A stretch of 64,000 bases of DNA from Bacteroidales bacterium. Its GTDB lineage: Bacteria > Bacteroidota > Bacteroidia > Bacteroidales > JAADJA01. The notes beneath the pieces were generated by a model. The model did no database searches. It saw only the letters and a program-made list of their open reading frames with translations, and was not told where the DNA came from. Shown here piece by piece: positions 21,265-31,100 of the stretch (position 1 is the first letter of the stretch; each line of letters starts with the position of its first letter). Where the stretch lies: positions 1-64,000 of the forward strand of contig JAIOZL010000009.1 of the NCBI GenBank assembly GCA_021740645.1. The letters are read 5' to 3'. The position numbers and the translations under genes are program-made.

Positions 21265-21584
21265 TTAGCAGGTCAAAAGTATTGTCCATGATCAAATTTA
21301 GCTTAAAGGACTTGATCGTAAGGATTAAAATCATTGCTTCGTTATCCTATGGATATATTTTAACTGGTAACCTTATTTCGTCGAATCATGTAATTCTAAT
21401 TTTTCTGAAACATTACCTTTCAAACTTAAAATTATTTGGATTAGAAAAATACCGGCATTTATTGGGGGAACTTTATTAGGTTGCAAAATACCAATATTCT
21501 AGATCCTTCATAGCTATTTTAGATGTTATTATACCAGACCCGTCCCATCTTTTTAGTATTTTTACAGCCTAAACTACACGCATA
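21265..21584. other. Intergenic region after the kinase operon
   Basis: This 320-base gap is AT-rich. A 77-codon open frame overlapping the cyclase gene (21246-21479) is its only reading frame of any length, and it shows no recognisable domain or start context, so I do not call it. I see no strong terminator hairpin. The promoter for the downstream protease gene should be in the last 60 bases, where a TAGTATTTTTAC stretch is a weak candidate box. Confidence 0.4.
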
Positions 21585-23189
21585 TTGAAAAAACGTTTTG
21601 TCATATACCTTCCCATCCTGTTTGCCATTATACTGGTATCAGGAATCTATCTCGGATATAAGATTTCACCCTTATCCAACTATCCCCAGGTTTTTAGTCT
21701 CAACCTGAACAAATACAATAAGCTCAATGATGTGGTCAATTATATTGTGGAAGAATACGTGGATACGGTGGATAAAAAAAAGTTGGAAAAGGAAGGGATT
21801 AATGGGATGCTTAACATGCTTGACCCCCACTCTCAATATATCACTGCCGAAGAATTTGACGCAGTAAATGATCCCCTGATCGGGAACTTTGAAGGGATCG
21901 GGATACAGTTCCGGATCGAAAAGGATTCCATAGTGGTGATACAGACTATTGCCGGAGGACCTTCTGAAAAAGTAGGGTTGCAGGCAGGGGATAGGATTGT
22001 CAGAGTCAATGATTCCTTAGTGGCCGGAATAGGAATTGACAATACTGGTGCTATGAAACAACTTAAAGGTAAAAGGGGGACTAAAGTAAATGTGAACATT
22101 TACAGGAGGGGCCTGGCTTCTTTGTTGGATTTCGAGATCACCAGGGATGTTATTCCCACCTTCAGTGTCGATTTTTATTATATGCCGGCAGAAGCAATCG
22201 GTTATATGAAAGTCAGTAAGTTTTCGGCCACTACTTATAAAGAATTTAAGGAAGCTGCCAGAGATTTATTAAATCAGGGTATGAAAAACCTCATCCTGGA
22301 TTTACGAGGAAATACAGGTGGGTATTTACAAGCTGCTATTGATATTTCTGATGAATTTCTTGTAAAAGATAAACTGGTGGTGTATACCAAAGGGCAAAAT
22401 CAGCCCAAAGAGTCGTTCTATGCTACTACCAAAGGAAGCCTTGAAAATACTAATCTTATCATTTTAATTGATGATAATACGGCATCTGCAAGTGAAATTG
22501 TGGCTGGTGCCATTCAGGACAACGACAGAGCCATCATCATTGGCAGAAGGTCATTTGGTAAAGGTTTAGTTCAGCGACAGCTCGATTTACTTGACGGGTC
22601 GGCCCTGCGCCTGACCATAGCCAGATATTATACCCCTACAGGAAGATGCATCCAGAAACCCTATAAACCTGGAGATGGATTTGATGAATATTATTCTGAA
22701 TCCTATCACAGGTATACCAATGGTGAAATGGAAGTGAAAGACAGTATGCCGGTGGTGGATTCTTTAAAATATATTACTCCTGAAGGCAAAATTGTATATG
22801 GTGGGGGTGGAATTTCGCCAGATATTTTTGTACCAATAAATAACAGCCCGGATCTTATTTACTATTTTTCTCTCATCAATAAGGGGCTAATTTTCAGGTA
22901 TGCATTTGAATACACAGATTCACACAGAACCGAGTTAAATGAATTTAAGGATTTTGAAGATTTTAATAAACATTTTCAAATTACATCTGTTTTATTATCA
23001 AGCTTTAATGAGTATGCTGCAAATCACGGAGTAAGTAATACTCCGGATGAAATCAGGTTATCAGAGACAATGATCAAGGCATTATTAAAAGCATACATTG
23101 CAAGGAATATTTTCGATAATGAGGGGTTTTATCCTATATATTTATCGATTGATGAGGTTTTCATTAAAGCTTTAAAAGTGTTTAATTAA
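21585..23189 (+). CDS. S41 family C-terminal processing peptidase
   Basis: The 534-residue protein has an N-terminal membrane anchor or signal (FVIYLPILFAIILVSGIYLGY), a PDZ domain (about residues 85-175, GIGIQFR and GLQAGDRI) and an S41 protease domain with the catalytic pair S303 (TASASEIVAG) and K326 (RRSFGKGLVQ). Members of this family cut exported proteins from their C-termini in the periplasm. The start is TTG at 21585: an in-frame TAA lies 15 bases upstream at 21570, and the next internal ATG would remove the signal. The C-terminal extension after the protease domain (about 410-534) is typical of Bacteroidota homologues. It is followed by sodB with a hairpin in between. Confidence 0.92.
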   Translation: MKKRFVIYLPILFAIILVSGIYLGYKISPLSNYPQVFSLNLNKYNKLNDVVNYIVEEYVDTVDKKKLEKEGINGMLNMLDPHSQYITAEEFDAVNDPLIGNFEGIGIQFRIEKDSIVVIQTIAGGPSEKVGLQAGDRIVRVNDSLVAGIGIDNTGAMKQLKGKRGTKVNVNIYRRGLASLLDFEITRDVIPTFSVDFYYMPAEAIGYMKVSKFSATTYKEFKEAARDLLNQGMKNLILDLRGNTGGYLQAAIDISDEFLVKDKLVVYTKGQNQPKESFYATTKGSLENTNLIILIDDNTASASEIVAGAIQDNDRAIIIGRRSFGKGLVQRQLDLLDGSALRLTIARYYTPTGRCIQKPYKPGDGFDEYYSESYHRYTNGEMEVKDSMPVVDSLKYITPEGKIVYGGGGISPDIFVPINNSPDLIYYFSLINKGLIFRYAFEYTDSHRTELNEFKDFEDFNKHFQITSVLLSSFNEYAANHGVSNTPDEIRLSETMIKALLKAYIARNIFDNEGFYPIYLSIDEVFIKALKVFN

Positions 23190-23218
23190 CACAAAAAATA
23201 GTAAGAGTTATTAACCCT

Positions 23219-23242
23219 GCTTGTAATTTTTTTATTACAAGC
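23219..23242. repeat. 9-bp perfect inverted repeat upstream of sodB
   Basis: GCTTGTAAT, a six-T loop and ATTACAAGC form a perfect hairpin ending 16 bases before the sodB start codon. No T-run follows the stem, so it is not a standard terminator for the protease gene; it could be a 5' leader stem-loop or a dimeric operator. Confidence 0.55.
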
Positions 23243-23258
23243 CAAAAATTAAAACATT

Positions 23259-23834
23259 ATGGCTTTTGAATTACCTCCATTACCTTACAAAATGGACGCT
23301 CTCGCACCTTTCATTTCGAAAGAAACCCTTGAATATCATTATGGCAAACATCATCAGGCTTATGTGAATAACCTGAATAACCTTGTACCCGGAACGGAGT
23401 TTGAAGGGGCAAGTCTTGAGGATATTATCAAAAAATCTAAAGGGGGCATATTTAACAACAGCGCCCAGGTATGGAACCACACTTTTTATTGGGAATGTCT
23501 GGCACCAAATGCTGGAGGAACGCCAAAAGGAACTATGGAAGATGCTATTGTGGAAAGCTTTGGATCATTTGATGCTTTCAAAGACCAGTTTTCAAAAGCG
23601 GCTGCCACATTATTTGGTTCAGGTTGGGCATGGCTGGTTAAAACGGCTGATGGGAAACTTGAGATTACTCAGGAAAGTAATGCTGGTAACCCGCTGACAT
23701 CAGGAAAAACTCCATTGTTAACATGTGATGTATGGGAACATGCTTATTATATAGATAAACGCAACAAACGTCCTGAATACATTGCAGACTTCTGGAAACT
23801 GGTAAACTGGGATGCAGTGAAAGGCAGGCTTTAG
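23259..23834 (+). CDS. sodB: Iron superoxide dismutase
   Basis: The 191-residue enzyme converts superoxide to oxygen and hydrogen peroxide in the cytoplasm (there is no signal peptide). The metal ligands are H27 (YHYGKHH), H74 ([10 protein letters not shown]), D157 and H161 ([12 protein letters not shown]). Q70, in the AQ pair before the second ligand, is the position that marks the iron type rather than the manganese type; related cambialistic enzymes exist, so the metal is a strong but not absolute inference. Length is normal for the family. It is probably transcribed alone or with the upstream protease gene, and its end is marked by a strong hairpin shared with convergent glmS. Confidence 0.96.
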   Translation: MAFELPPLPYKMDALAPFISKETLEYHYGKHHQAYVNNLNNLVPGTEFEGASLEDIIKKSKGGIFNNSAQVWNHTFYWECLAPNAGGTPKGTMEDAIVESFGSFDAFKDQFSKAAATLFGSGWAWLVKTADGKLEITQESNAGNPLTSGKTPLLTCDVWEHAYYIDKRNKRPEYIADFWKLVNWDAVKGRL

Positions 23835-23855
23835 TCCTATTAAAATTATATAAAA

Positions 23856-23891
23856 CAAAAGAGGCTGTTCTTTAAAAAACAGCCTCTTTTG
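23856..23891. terminator. Bidirectional terminator between sodB and glmS
   Basis: The sequence CAAAAGAGGCTGTT, a short loop, then AACAGCCTCTTTTG forms a long perfect stem with A-rich and T-rich flanks on both sides. It sits in the 60-base gap between two convergent genes and would work in both directions. Confidence 0.92.
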
Positions 23892-23894
23892 TTT

Positions 23895-25733
23895 TTATTC
23901 TACCGTTACTGATTTTGCCAGGTTTCTCGGTTGGTCCACATTACAGCCCCTCATTACTGCAATGTGATAGGATAATAACTGCAATGGTATGGTAGCCAGG
24001 ATCGGGACAAGCAACTCTTCTGTTTCGGGAACCTCAAGAATAAAATCAGCCAGTTCCTTCACTGCTTTATCTCCTTTAGTTACCACAGCCACAATGCGGC
24101 CTTTACGTGCTTTCACTTCCTGAATATTAGAAATCACTTTATCATAAGTCCCCCTGTTTGTAGCAATTACTACAACCGGCATTTCACTATCGATAAGTGC
24201 AATAGGGCCATGCTTCATTTCTGCTGCCGGGTATCCTTCAGCGTGGATATATGAAATTTCTTTCAATTTTAATGCCCCTTCCATGGCAACCGGGAAATTA
24301 TACCCACGGCCCAGGTATAAGAAGTTACGGGCATACACGAACATCTTAGCCAATTCTTTAACCTGACCATCAATTTTCAGGGTTTCCTTTACTTTTTGAG
24401 GAATGCTTTCGAGTTCGGTTAATAATTCGCGAAATCTTTTCTGCGGAATGGTATTTCTCATTTGAGCTAACCTCAGCGCCATAAGAGTAAGAATAGTAAC
24501 CTGTGCAGTAAAAGCTTTTGTTGAAGCCACACCAATCTCTGGGCCAGCATGGGTATATGAGCCTGCATCTGTAGCACGGGCAATGGATGATCCCACCACA
24601 TTGCAAATACCAATTATCGTGGCCCCTTTTGATTTAGCCAGCTCAATTGCAGCAAGTGTATCGGCAGTTTCCCCCGACTGAGAAATGGCAATCACTACAT
24701 CTTCTTCAGAAATAATTGGATTTCTGTACCTGAACTCAGAAGCATATTCAACTTCAACAGGCATACGAGCCAGGTCTTCAAACAAATATTCTCCAACCAA
24801 ACCGGCATGCCATGAAGTTCCGCATGCGACTATGATTATCCTTTTAGCATTGGCCATTTTCTGCTCATAGTCAACAATCCCACCTAATTTTACAGTCCCT
24901 TCTTTCGCATTTAAACGGCCTCTTAAACTATCCAGAATAGAATTGGGCTGTTCAAATATTTCCTTAAGCATAAAATGTTCGTAACCCCCCTTTTCAAGTT
25001 GTGTAAGGTTCATTTCCAGTTTTTGAATGTAGGGGGTCTGGAGTTTATTGCCAATGGTTTTTATACGAATAGGTTCTCCTCTTTTTACAGCTACAATTTC
25101 CTCATCATTAATATATACTACGTCTTTGGTATACTCAACAATAGGGGCAGCATCAGAAGCCAGAAAAAAGTCGTCTTTCCCAATTCCAACAACCAGTGGG
25201 CTTCCTTTTCGTGCAGCTACCAGCATATCTGGTTCATCTTTAGAAATTACAACGATTGCATAGGCCCCAACAACCTGGTTAAGGGCAATTCTTACAGCCT
25301 CCTCCAGGCCAACTTTTTCATTGATTTTAATATCCTCGATTAACTGGATAAGCACTTCTGTATCGGTATCACTTTCAAACTTATATCCTCTGTTTTTTAA
25401 CTCTTCTTTTAATGAAGCATAGTTTTCAATGATCCCATTATGGATCATTGCCAGGTTACGTGATTGAGAATAATGCGGATGTGCATTCACATCGTTGGGT
25501 TCACCATGAGTGGCCCAGCGGGTATGCGCGATACCAATAGTTCCTGCTGTATCCTGATCATCTATATAACTCTCAAGATCAGAAACTTTTCCTTTAGTTT
25601 TATACATAATGAGTTTGCCATTCAAAATAGCAATACCCGCACTGTCATATCCCCTGTATTCGAGTCTGTACAAGCCTTTCATCAGGATTGGATAAGCCTG
25701 TTTAGTTCCTACATATCCTACAATTCCACACAT
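23895..25733 (-). CDS. glmS: Glutamine-fructose-6-phosphate aminotransferase (isomerizing)
   Basis: The 612-residue enzyme makes glucosamine 6-phosphate from fructose 6-phosphate and glutamine, the entry step to UDP-GlcNAc for peptidoglycan and lipid A. The class II glutaminase domain begins MCGIVGYVG, with C2 as nucleophile, and has RWATHGEPND at the glutamine site. Two SIS sugar-isomerase domains follow (CGTSWHAG and SQSGETADT in the first; the second near AEGYPAAEMKHGPIALI), and the C-terminus is QPRNLAKSVTVE as in the family. Length is standard. Translation starts at 25733, and a 69-base gap separates it from the upstream DUF4270 gene on the same strand. Confidence 0.97.
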   Translation of the reverse strand: MCGIVGYVGTKQAYPILMKGLYRLEYRGYDSAGIAILNGKLIMYKTKGKVSDLESYIDDQDTAGTIGIAHTRWATHGEPNDVNAHPHYSQSRNLAMIHNGIIENYASLKEELKNRGYKFESDTDTEVLIQLIEDIKINEKVGLEEAVRIALNQVVGAYAIVVISKDEPDMLVAARKGSPLVVGIGKDDFFLASDAAPIVEYTKDVVYINDEEIVAVKRGEPIRIKTIGNKLQTPYIQKLEMNLTQLEKGGYEHFMLKEIFEQPNSILDSLRGRLNAKEGTVKLGGIVDYEQKMANAKRIIIVACGTSWHAGLVGEYLFEDLARMPVEVEYASEFRYRNPIISEEDVVIAISQSGETADTLAAIELAKSKGATIIGICNVVGSSIARATDAGSYTHAGPEIGVASTKAFTAQVTILTLMALRLAQMRNTIPQKRFRELLTELESIPQKVKETLKIDGQVKELAKMFVYARNFLYLGRGYNFPVAMEGALKLKEISYIHAEGYPAAEMKHGPIALIDSEMPVVVIATNRGTYDKVISNIQEVKARKGRIVAVVTKGDKAVKELADFILEVPETEELLVPILATIPLQLLSYHIAVMRGCNVDQPRNLAKSVTVE

Positions 25734-25802
25734 AATTTATTGAGATTTTTGCTGACGCAAAGATAAATAATTATTAAGCTTAGAATTAAAATGTATTCTG
25801 TT

Positions 25803-27143
25803 TTAGTTGGTTTTCGAATAGATGATATTTAACCTGAACCTGCCAGGGTCATCAATACCGGCCCCTTTGAAAATTAGTTCATTGGCTTTTATAGATTTTG
25901 CAGTGGGGTATAATCCAAGACCCAAATCCTCTTCCCCGGCAAGGAGGTCCTGCAAATAAAGGGAAATTCTGAAAGTATAGGAGTTGGACGATTCAACGAG
26001 GCCACCTCCGAAATAAACCTCTCCCTGGGTTGCCTGGTCAGGTGTAAAATCAAACAAACCATCCCCCAGTATTTTAAACAATAAAAGCTTGGTAGGTGGC
26101 TCACTTCCCTCTTCAAAGTCAAATCCGGAGATGATAAGTTTAGCTTCGTTTATGACTACATTACCTGAATCAATCCAACTGGAAATATCGGGGAATTTAA
26201 TCACTGTTCTAACCCCAGCCATACCTTGTAAATATAATTTCTGATTCCCATAGGAAGTATCATTAAACAATATCTGCTTTCTGAATATATCATCCCAGCT
26301 TTTAGTATAATCATGTTCAAACCTGTTTATCCTGGCATTATTGGAGTTAATGGTCAGGGAGTAAGTTAATGTATCCTCAGAAGTAGTAGTATCATTGTGA
26401 TAATAAATTATGACTTCAGAATATCCACTGGTTAAGTCAAAACTTAATATCGAGCCGCCCCCAAAACTGGTTACCGGATCAGGTTTAACATAAATTCCGT
26501 TAAAATATTCAATAAATGCACTACTTGATTCAAAAATGGAATCATTATCAATATCAAGAATTTCCTGGGCAAAATCAAGACTCATAGGTACCTTAAGCCG
26601 AGCAGCCAGGATGGTATTGGAATCCACTTCAACACTATCATTCGGATGAGGTGTAAAAGTAAAATTTGCCAGTTCTACGTCCGGGTATATTTCAAATTCC
26701 TTATTCGACCAATAGGATGAATCACGAATCATTACATCGTTTACCCGATAAATCCGCATCGTTTGCTCAGTTTCAATATTTCCGTAATAACCTGCATAAA
26801 CCATGGTAAAAAATACAGAATCTGCAACGGCATTAGGCCCAAAGTCAGGGTTAAGGGATCCCAAACGGAGGTGTGTATAAAATCCGGCATTGGTCAGACC
26901 AAAAGTTTTGGAATACAGGCTTCCAAATAAATTATAACTAGTTTCATCTGCTGGAACAGAATCTTCAACTTCCGAATAGGCATACAGGGCAAAACTTGTG
27001 TCGTAACCAACAAATGGTTTGTTATCGTCTACAAGGTCAAGTCCGATTGACTCAGGTTTTTTATTACAGGAAGAATTTACGAAGCCCGCGATAATAAAGA
27101 GGAGTACCCAGGCAAGAGAAAAATTAAGGAATTGTGTTTTCAA
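25803..27143 (-). CDS. DUF4270 family lipoprotein
   Basis: The 446-residue protein has a lipoprotein signal (hydrophobic stretch ending VNSSC near residue 26) followed by the characteristic opening of DUF4270 proteins, SIGLDLVDD and GYDTSF. The body is predicted all-beta and contains repeated short strands with conserved aromatic residues. The family is restricted to Bacteroidota and its function is not known to me; an outer-membrane or periplasmic location follows from the lipobox. The gene lies directly downstream of the glycogen-synthase-like gene on the same strand with a 57-base gap, a neighbourhood often seen in this phylum. Confidence 0.88.
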   Translation of the reverse strand: MKTQFLNFSLAWVLLFIIAGFVNSSCNKKPESIGLDLVDDNKPFVGYDTSFALYAYSEVEDSVPADETSYNLFGSLYSKTFGLTNAGFYTHLRLGSLNPDFGPNAVADSVFFTMVYAGYYGNIETEQTMRIYRVNDVMIRDSSYWSNKEFEIYPDVELANFTFTPHPNDSVEVDSNTILAARLKVPMSLDFAQEILDIDNDSIFESSSAFIEYFNGIYVKPDPVTSFGGGSILSFDLTSGYSEVIIYYHNDTTTSEDTLTYSLTINSNNARINRFEHDYTKSWDDIFRKQILFNDTSYGNQKLYLQGMAGVRTVIKFPDISSWIDSGNVVINEAKLIISGFDFEEGSEPPTKLLLFKILGDGLFDFTPDQATQGEVYFGGGLVESSNSYTFRISLYLQDLLAGEEDLGLGLYPTAKSIKANELIFKGAGIDDPGRFRLNIIYSKTN

Positions 27144-27200
27144 AGCTTCTACTTGATTAAAATCTCACTAATAAACTAAAATCTATCCATCTTATTATTC

Positions 27201-28007
27201 TTATGACAGGATCTTATCATAAAATTCATTATACACACTGATGTAATTTTCCATCGATTGAAAATCAAGCACCGGTTTTTTGGAAGCCTTTAGGTATGCA
27301 TTTACATCGCCATTAATGTTACCATCACCCAGAATAAGGGCATCGGAATAATCAATGGCCGCTTTCATTAAATTTTCATAGGTAGGATTTTGATAAAGAG
27401 CAAGATCTTTATTGGTAATTCCTTCAAGCTTTATTTTCTTTGGAAAGTCCTTGCTTAATGTCTCTTCAAACCCATCCTGGTATATAGAAGAAATAACTTT
27501 TGTATCGGAAAATAAGGGGTTATCTTTAAAGGCTTTTTTAATATAAATGGGAACGAGACTGGTCATCCAGCCATGACAATGAACTACATCGGGCGCCCAT
27601 CCAAGTTTTTTAACTGTTTCAATAACACCACGGGAGAAAAATATCGCCCGTTCATCATTGTCATCGTAAAATTTTCCGGATTTATCTCTTATAGTAAATT
27701 TGCGATGGAAGTAATCGTCATTATCGATAAAATAAACCTGCATCCTTGCCTGTTGAATGGAGGCTACTTTAATAATTAACGGATGGTCGTTGTCATCAAT
27801 AATCAAGTTCATCCCTGATAGGCGGATTACCTCATGAAGCTGGTTTCTGCGCTCATTAATATTTCCAAACCTGGGCATAAATGTCCGTATCTCCCGTCCA
27901 CTTTCTTGCGTTCCTTGAGGAAGGTAGCGGCAAATTGTGCTCATCTGACTCTCGGGAAGGTATGGAAGAATTTCCTGGGCAATGTACAAAACCTTAACTT
28001 TTTCCAT
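27201..28007 (-). CDS. Glycogen-synthase-like (GT5 N-domain) protein, single domain
   Basis: I start at the ATG at 28007; the longer frame from 28076 would add 23 hydrophobic residues not found at the N-terminus of this family. The 268-residue product resembles only the N-terminal Rossmann domain of GT5 glycogen/starch synthases: VLYIAQEILPY at the start, TFMPRFGNI, and PDVVHCHGWMTSLVP. The C-terminal nucleotide-binding domain is absent, and the KTGGL motif that contacts ADP-glucose in true synthases is replaced by a PESQM sequence. Glycogen synthesis is therefore unlikely as such; a structural or regulatory role is possible. Short homologues are widespread in Bacteroidota, so this is not a local truncation. 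Confidence 0.82.
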   Translation of the reverse strand: MEKVKVLYIAQEILPYLPESQMSTICRYLPQGTQESGREIRTFMPRFGNINERRNQLHEVIRLSGMNLIIDDNDHPLIIKVASIQQARMQVYFIDNDDYFHRKFTIRDKSGKFYDDNDERAIFFSRGVIETVKKLGWAPDVVHCHGWMTSLVPIYIKKAFKDNPLFSDTKVISSIYQDGFEETLSKDFPKKIKLEGITNKDLALYQNPTYENLMKAAIDYSDALILGDGNINGDVNAYLKASKKPVLDFQSMENYISVYNEFYDKILS

Positions 28008-28165
28008 AGTGTAAGTTGTTATCTTAAAAAGGTTTGCAAAAATATAAAAAATTTCACGATATATCAAATGAAACAATGAGTGAAATTTGCAGAATTCCTG
28101 AAAAATCCTTAAAATTTCATAAAATAGTGTTAAATCATCCCTTTTTTATCCGACTCGGATATTTG

Positions 28166-28173
28166 TATCTTTG
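28166..28173 (+). promoter_or_regulatory. Bacteroidota -7 box (TATCTTTG) for the CotH gene
   Basis: TATCTTTG matches TAnnTTTG exactly and lies 16 bases before the ATG at 28189, giving a very short leader. It overlaps a potential TTG start at 28171, which argues that the ATG at 28189 is the true start. No good -33 TTG is visible. Confidence 0.5.
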
Positions 28174-28188
28174 AAAGCTTGTTATAAA

Positions 28189-31100
28189 ATGAAAAAATTG
28201 ATTTTTAGGCTCTACCGGATTTGTATTTTCCTTGGCTTCCTTGGAGGGAGCTTCGGGCAGTTGTATAGCCAGATTGTAATTAATGAAATCTGTTCCCGCA
28301 ACAATTCGGTATTGCTGGATGATGATCATGAATCAAACGATTGGGTTGAACTGTTTAATACTTCAGATGATACCATTAATCTTGCAGATTGGTACATTTC
28401 TGACGTCCTGGGCAATACGACCAAATGGCAATTCCCTGAAATTAAAGTACTCCCCGATTCCTTTCTGATCATCATTGCAGGTGACAACAGCAAAAAGGAA
28501 GTGGTCGACCATTGGGAAACGGTCATCCAGGCGGAAGATATTTGGAAATATTGGATTCCTGATTCCAATCCGGATTCTCTTTGGAATACTTTATCTTTTA
28601 ATGATTCCTCGTGGATGGAAGGGCCGGGCGGGTTTGGCCGGGGCGACGGAGATGACAATACTGTCCTGCCCGACTCTGTGGCCACTGTTTACATTCGCAA
28701 AACTTTTACTATCCCCGACACCTCTATATTATCAAATGCCCTGCTGCATATCGATTACGACGATGCTTTTGTGGCCTATTTAAACGGGGTGGAAATTGCA
28801 AGAGCCAATATAGGCTGGCCAGGAAAGATTCAGAGTTGGGATGACATTGCTTACGGTATCCATCGGGCTGTTATGCTGGATAGTCTTTTACCTGATGAGT
28901 TTAAAATTGAACCTGAAGTGTTTAAATCCATAATTAAAGAGGGTGAAAACCTATTGGCAATACAAGGGCTTAATGCCTGGAATAATCATGGTAACTCATC
29001 CTTGATTCCCTTCCTTTCTGTATCGGTTAAAGACACCAGTCAGTATTTCGATGATGTGCCGTGGTGGTTTGGTAAGAAGCCGGTGTACCTGCATTGCAAT
29101 TTTAAACTTTCAGGAGATGGCGAAAGTGTAATACTATCCGATACAGAAGAAAATATCATCGATATATTTAATTTTCCATACACAAATTCTGATCATTCTT
29201 ATGGCAGGGAAACAGATGGATCAGCGGAAATGGCCTATTTTAATGCCCCCACACCAGGTTATTCCAACGGATTTTCCACACCATTTTTTGGATATACAAA
29301 AACTCCCTTATTGAACAAAGCTGCCGGTTTTTATTCAGAAAGTTTTGAGCTCGAAGTACTCAACCTAGTCCCTGGCGACTCCCTGAGGTACACCCTTGAT
29401 GGCAGCCAGGTTACTGATAGCAGTGCATTATTTACTGAAGGCATCCTCATCGACTCTACACAGGTGGTAAAAACAAGGTATTTTAAATCCGGCCTTTTGC
29501 CAGGTAAAACGAATACGAAAAGTTTTATTTTCAATTACGTTTCTACTTTACCACTAATCTCACTCAGCATTAACCCTCATGATCTCTGGGATTGGGAGGA
29601 AGGCATTTATGTTCTTGGTCCAAATGCTGATCCTGGATTTCCATTCCTTGGTGCTAACTTCTGGCAGGATTGGGCAAAACCCATACATATTGAATATTTT
29701 GACACCACACAAAACCTTGCATTTGACCTGGATGCTGATGTTGAAATTCATGGTGGCTTCTCAAGAGCATACGACCAAAAGAGTTTGCGGGTCATTTGCA
29801 GCAATAAATACGATACCCCGGAGATCAATTATAAAATTTTCGGGCAAAAGGATATTTCCAATTTCAAAAAACTGGTACTGCGAAATTCCGGTCAGGACTT
29901 TAACCAGGCCCACTTTCGGGATGCCTTTATGCACGATCTGCTTTCTCAAAATCCAAATATTAATTACCAGGCATACGAACCTTCCATTGTTTTCCTGAAT
30001 GGTGAATACTGGGGTATCCACAATATTCGGGAAAAGATTGACCGGTACTATCTTAATTCAAACTTTAGTGTACACACTGATAGTGTGGACTTACTCCGTG
30101 ACAACCGCATTATTATGGAAGGAGATTACTATAGCTATGAACCCATGATTGAATATATAAAAGCGGTTACTCTTGCAGACTCAATAGTGTATGATTCGGT
30201 ATCAAAGCTGGTGGATATTGAAAATTATACAGACTATTTTATTGCAGAGATGTTTTATGTTAACCACGACTGGCCGGGTCACAACACCAAATACTGGCGT
30301 GAAAGAAAGGAGGGGTCAAAATGGCGATATATCCTTACTGATGTAGACTTTGGTTTTGGTTCTATTTCCAATGTCAGCGATAATGAACTTTACCGGGTTC
30401 TGCATAACAATATTCAATGGGCAGATAATCACTGGATTTTGAGAAAGTTGATTACGAATATGGACTACCAGGAGTATTTTATTAACCGTAGTGCTGACAT
30501 GTTCAATACTTACTTCAGGACAGATATAATGGTGAATAAAATTATGGAGTTTAAAGAGAGGCTTGCACCTGAAATGCCAATGCATAAAGCCCGTTGGGGA
30601 GGAACCTTTGAAGCATGGGAGGCCCAGGTGAATGGGATGGTCTATTTTGCCGAAAACAGAATTCAATTTGTGCACCAACATTATATCAATGAATTTGGAC
30701 TTGAAAAAACAGTTGAAGTAAGTATTAGCGTCGACTCCACAGCTCATGGAAACATCCACATAAATACCCTATCACCAGACACCTTTCCCTGGCAGGGTAC
30801 TTATTTCGATGGGAACCCCATTACTCTCATTGCGAAAGCTGATTCTGGTTATATATTTTCACATTGGGAGTCATCTTTAAATTTATCTGCAATTGATTCT
30901 GCATCAGCCCACCTTCGTATTAATGTAGACACCAATGCCTTTTTTATTGCCCACTATTTCCCTGACACCTTCAATACTTTTATTGATACGCCTTTTGTGA
31001 TCATTAACGAGATCAACTATCATTCTAATGATACGCTCGATGCCGGGGATTGGATTGAAATCTTTAATCCAGATACCGTAAGCTGGGACCTTACAGGATG

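Noticed and set aside
21246..21479. 77-codon open frame overlapping the end of the cyclase gene
   Set aside because: It starts inside the cyclase gene, has no domain or start context and its content looks like AT-rich intergenic DNA.
23219..23242. Hairpin before sodB as a terminator of the protease gene
   Set aside because: The T-run is in the loop and not after the stem.
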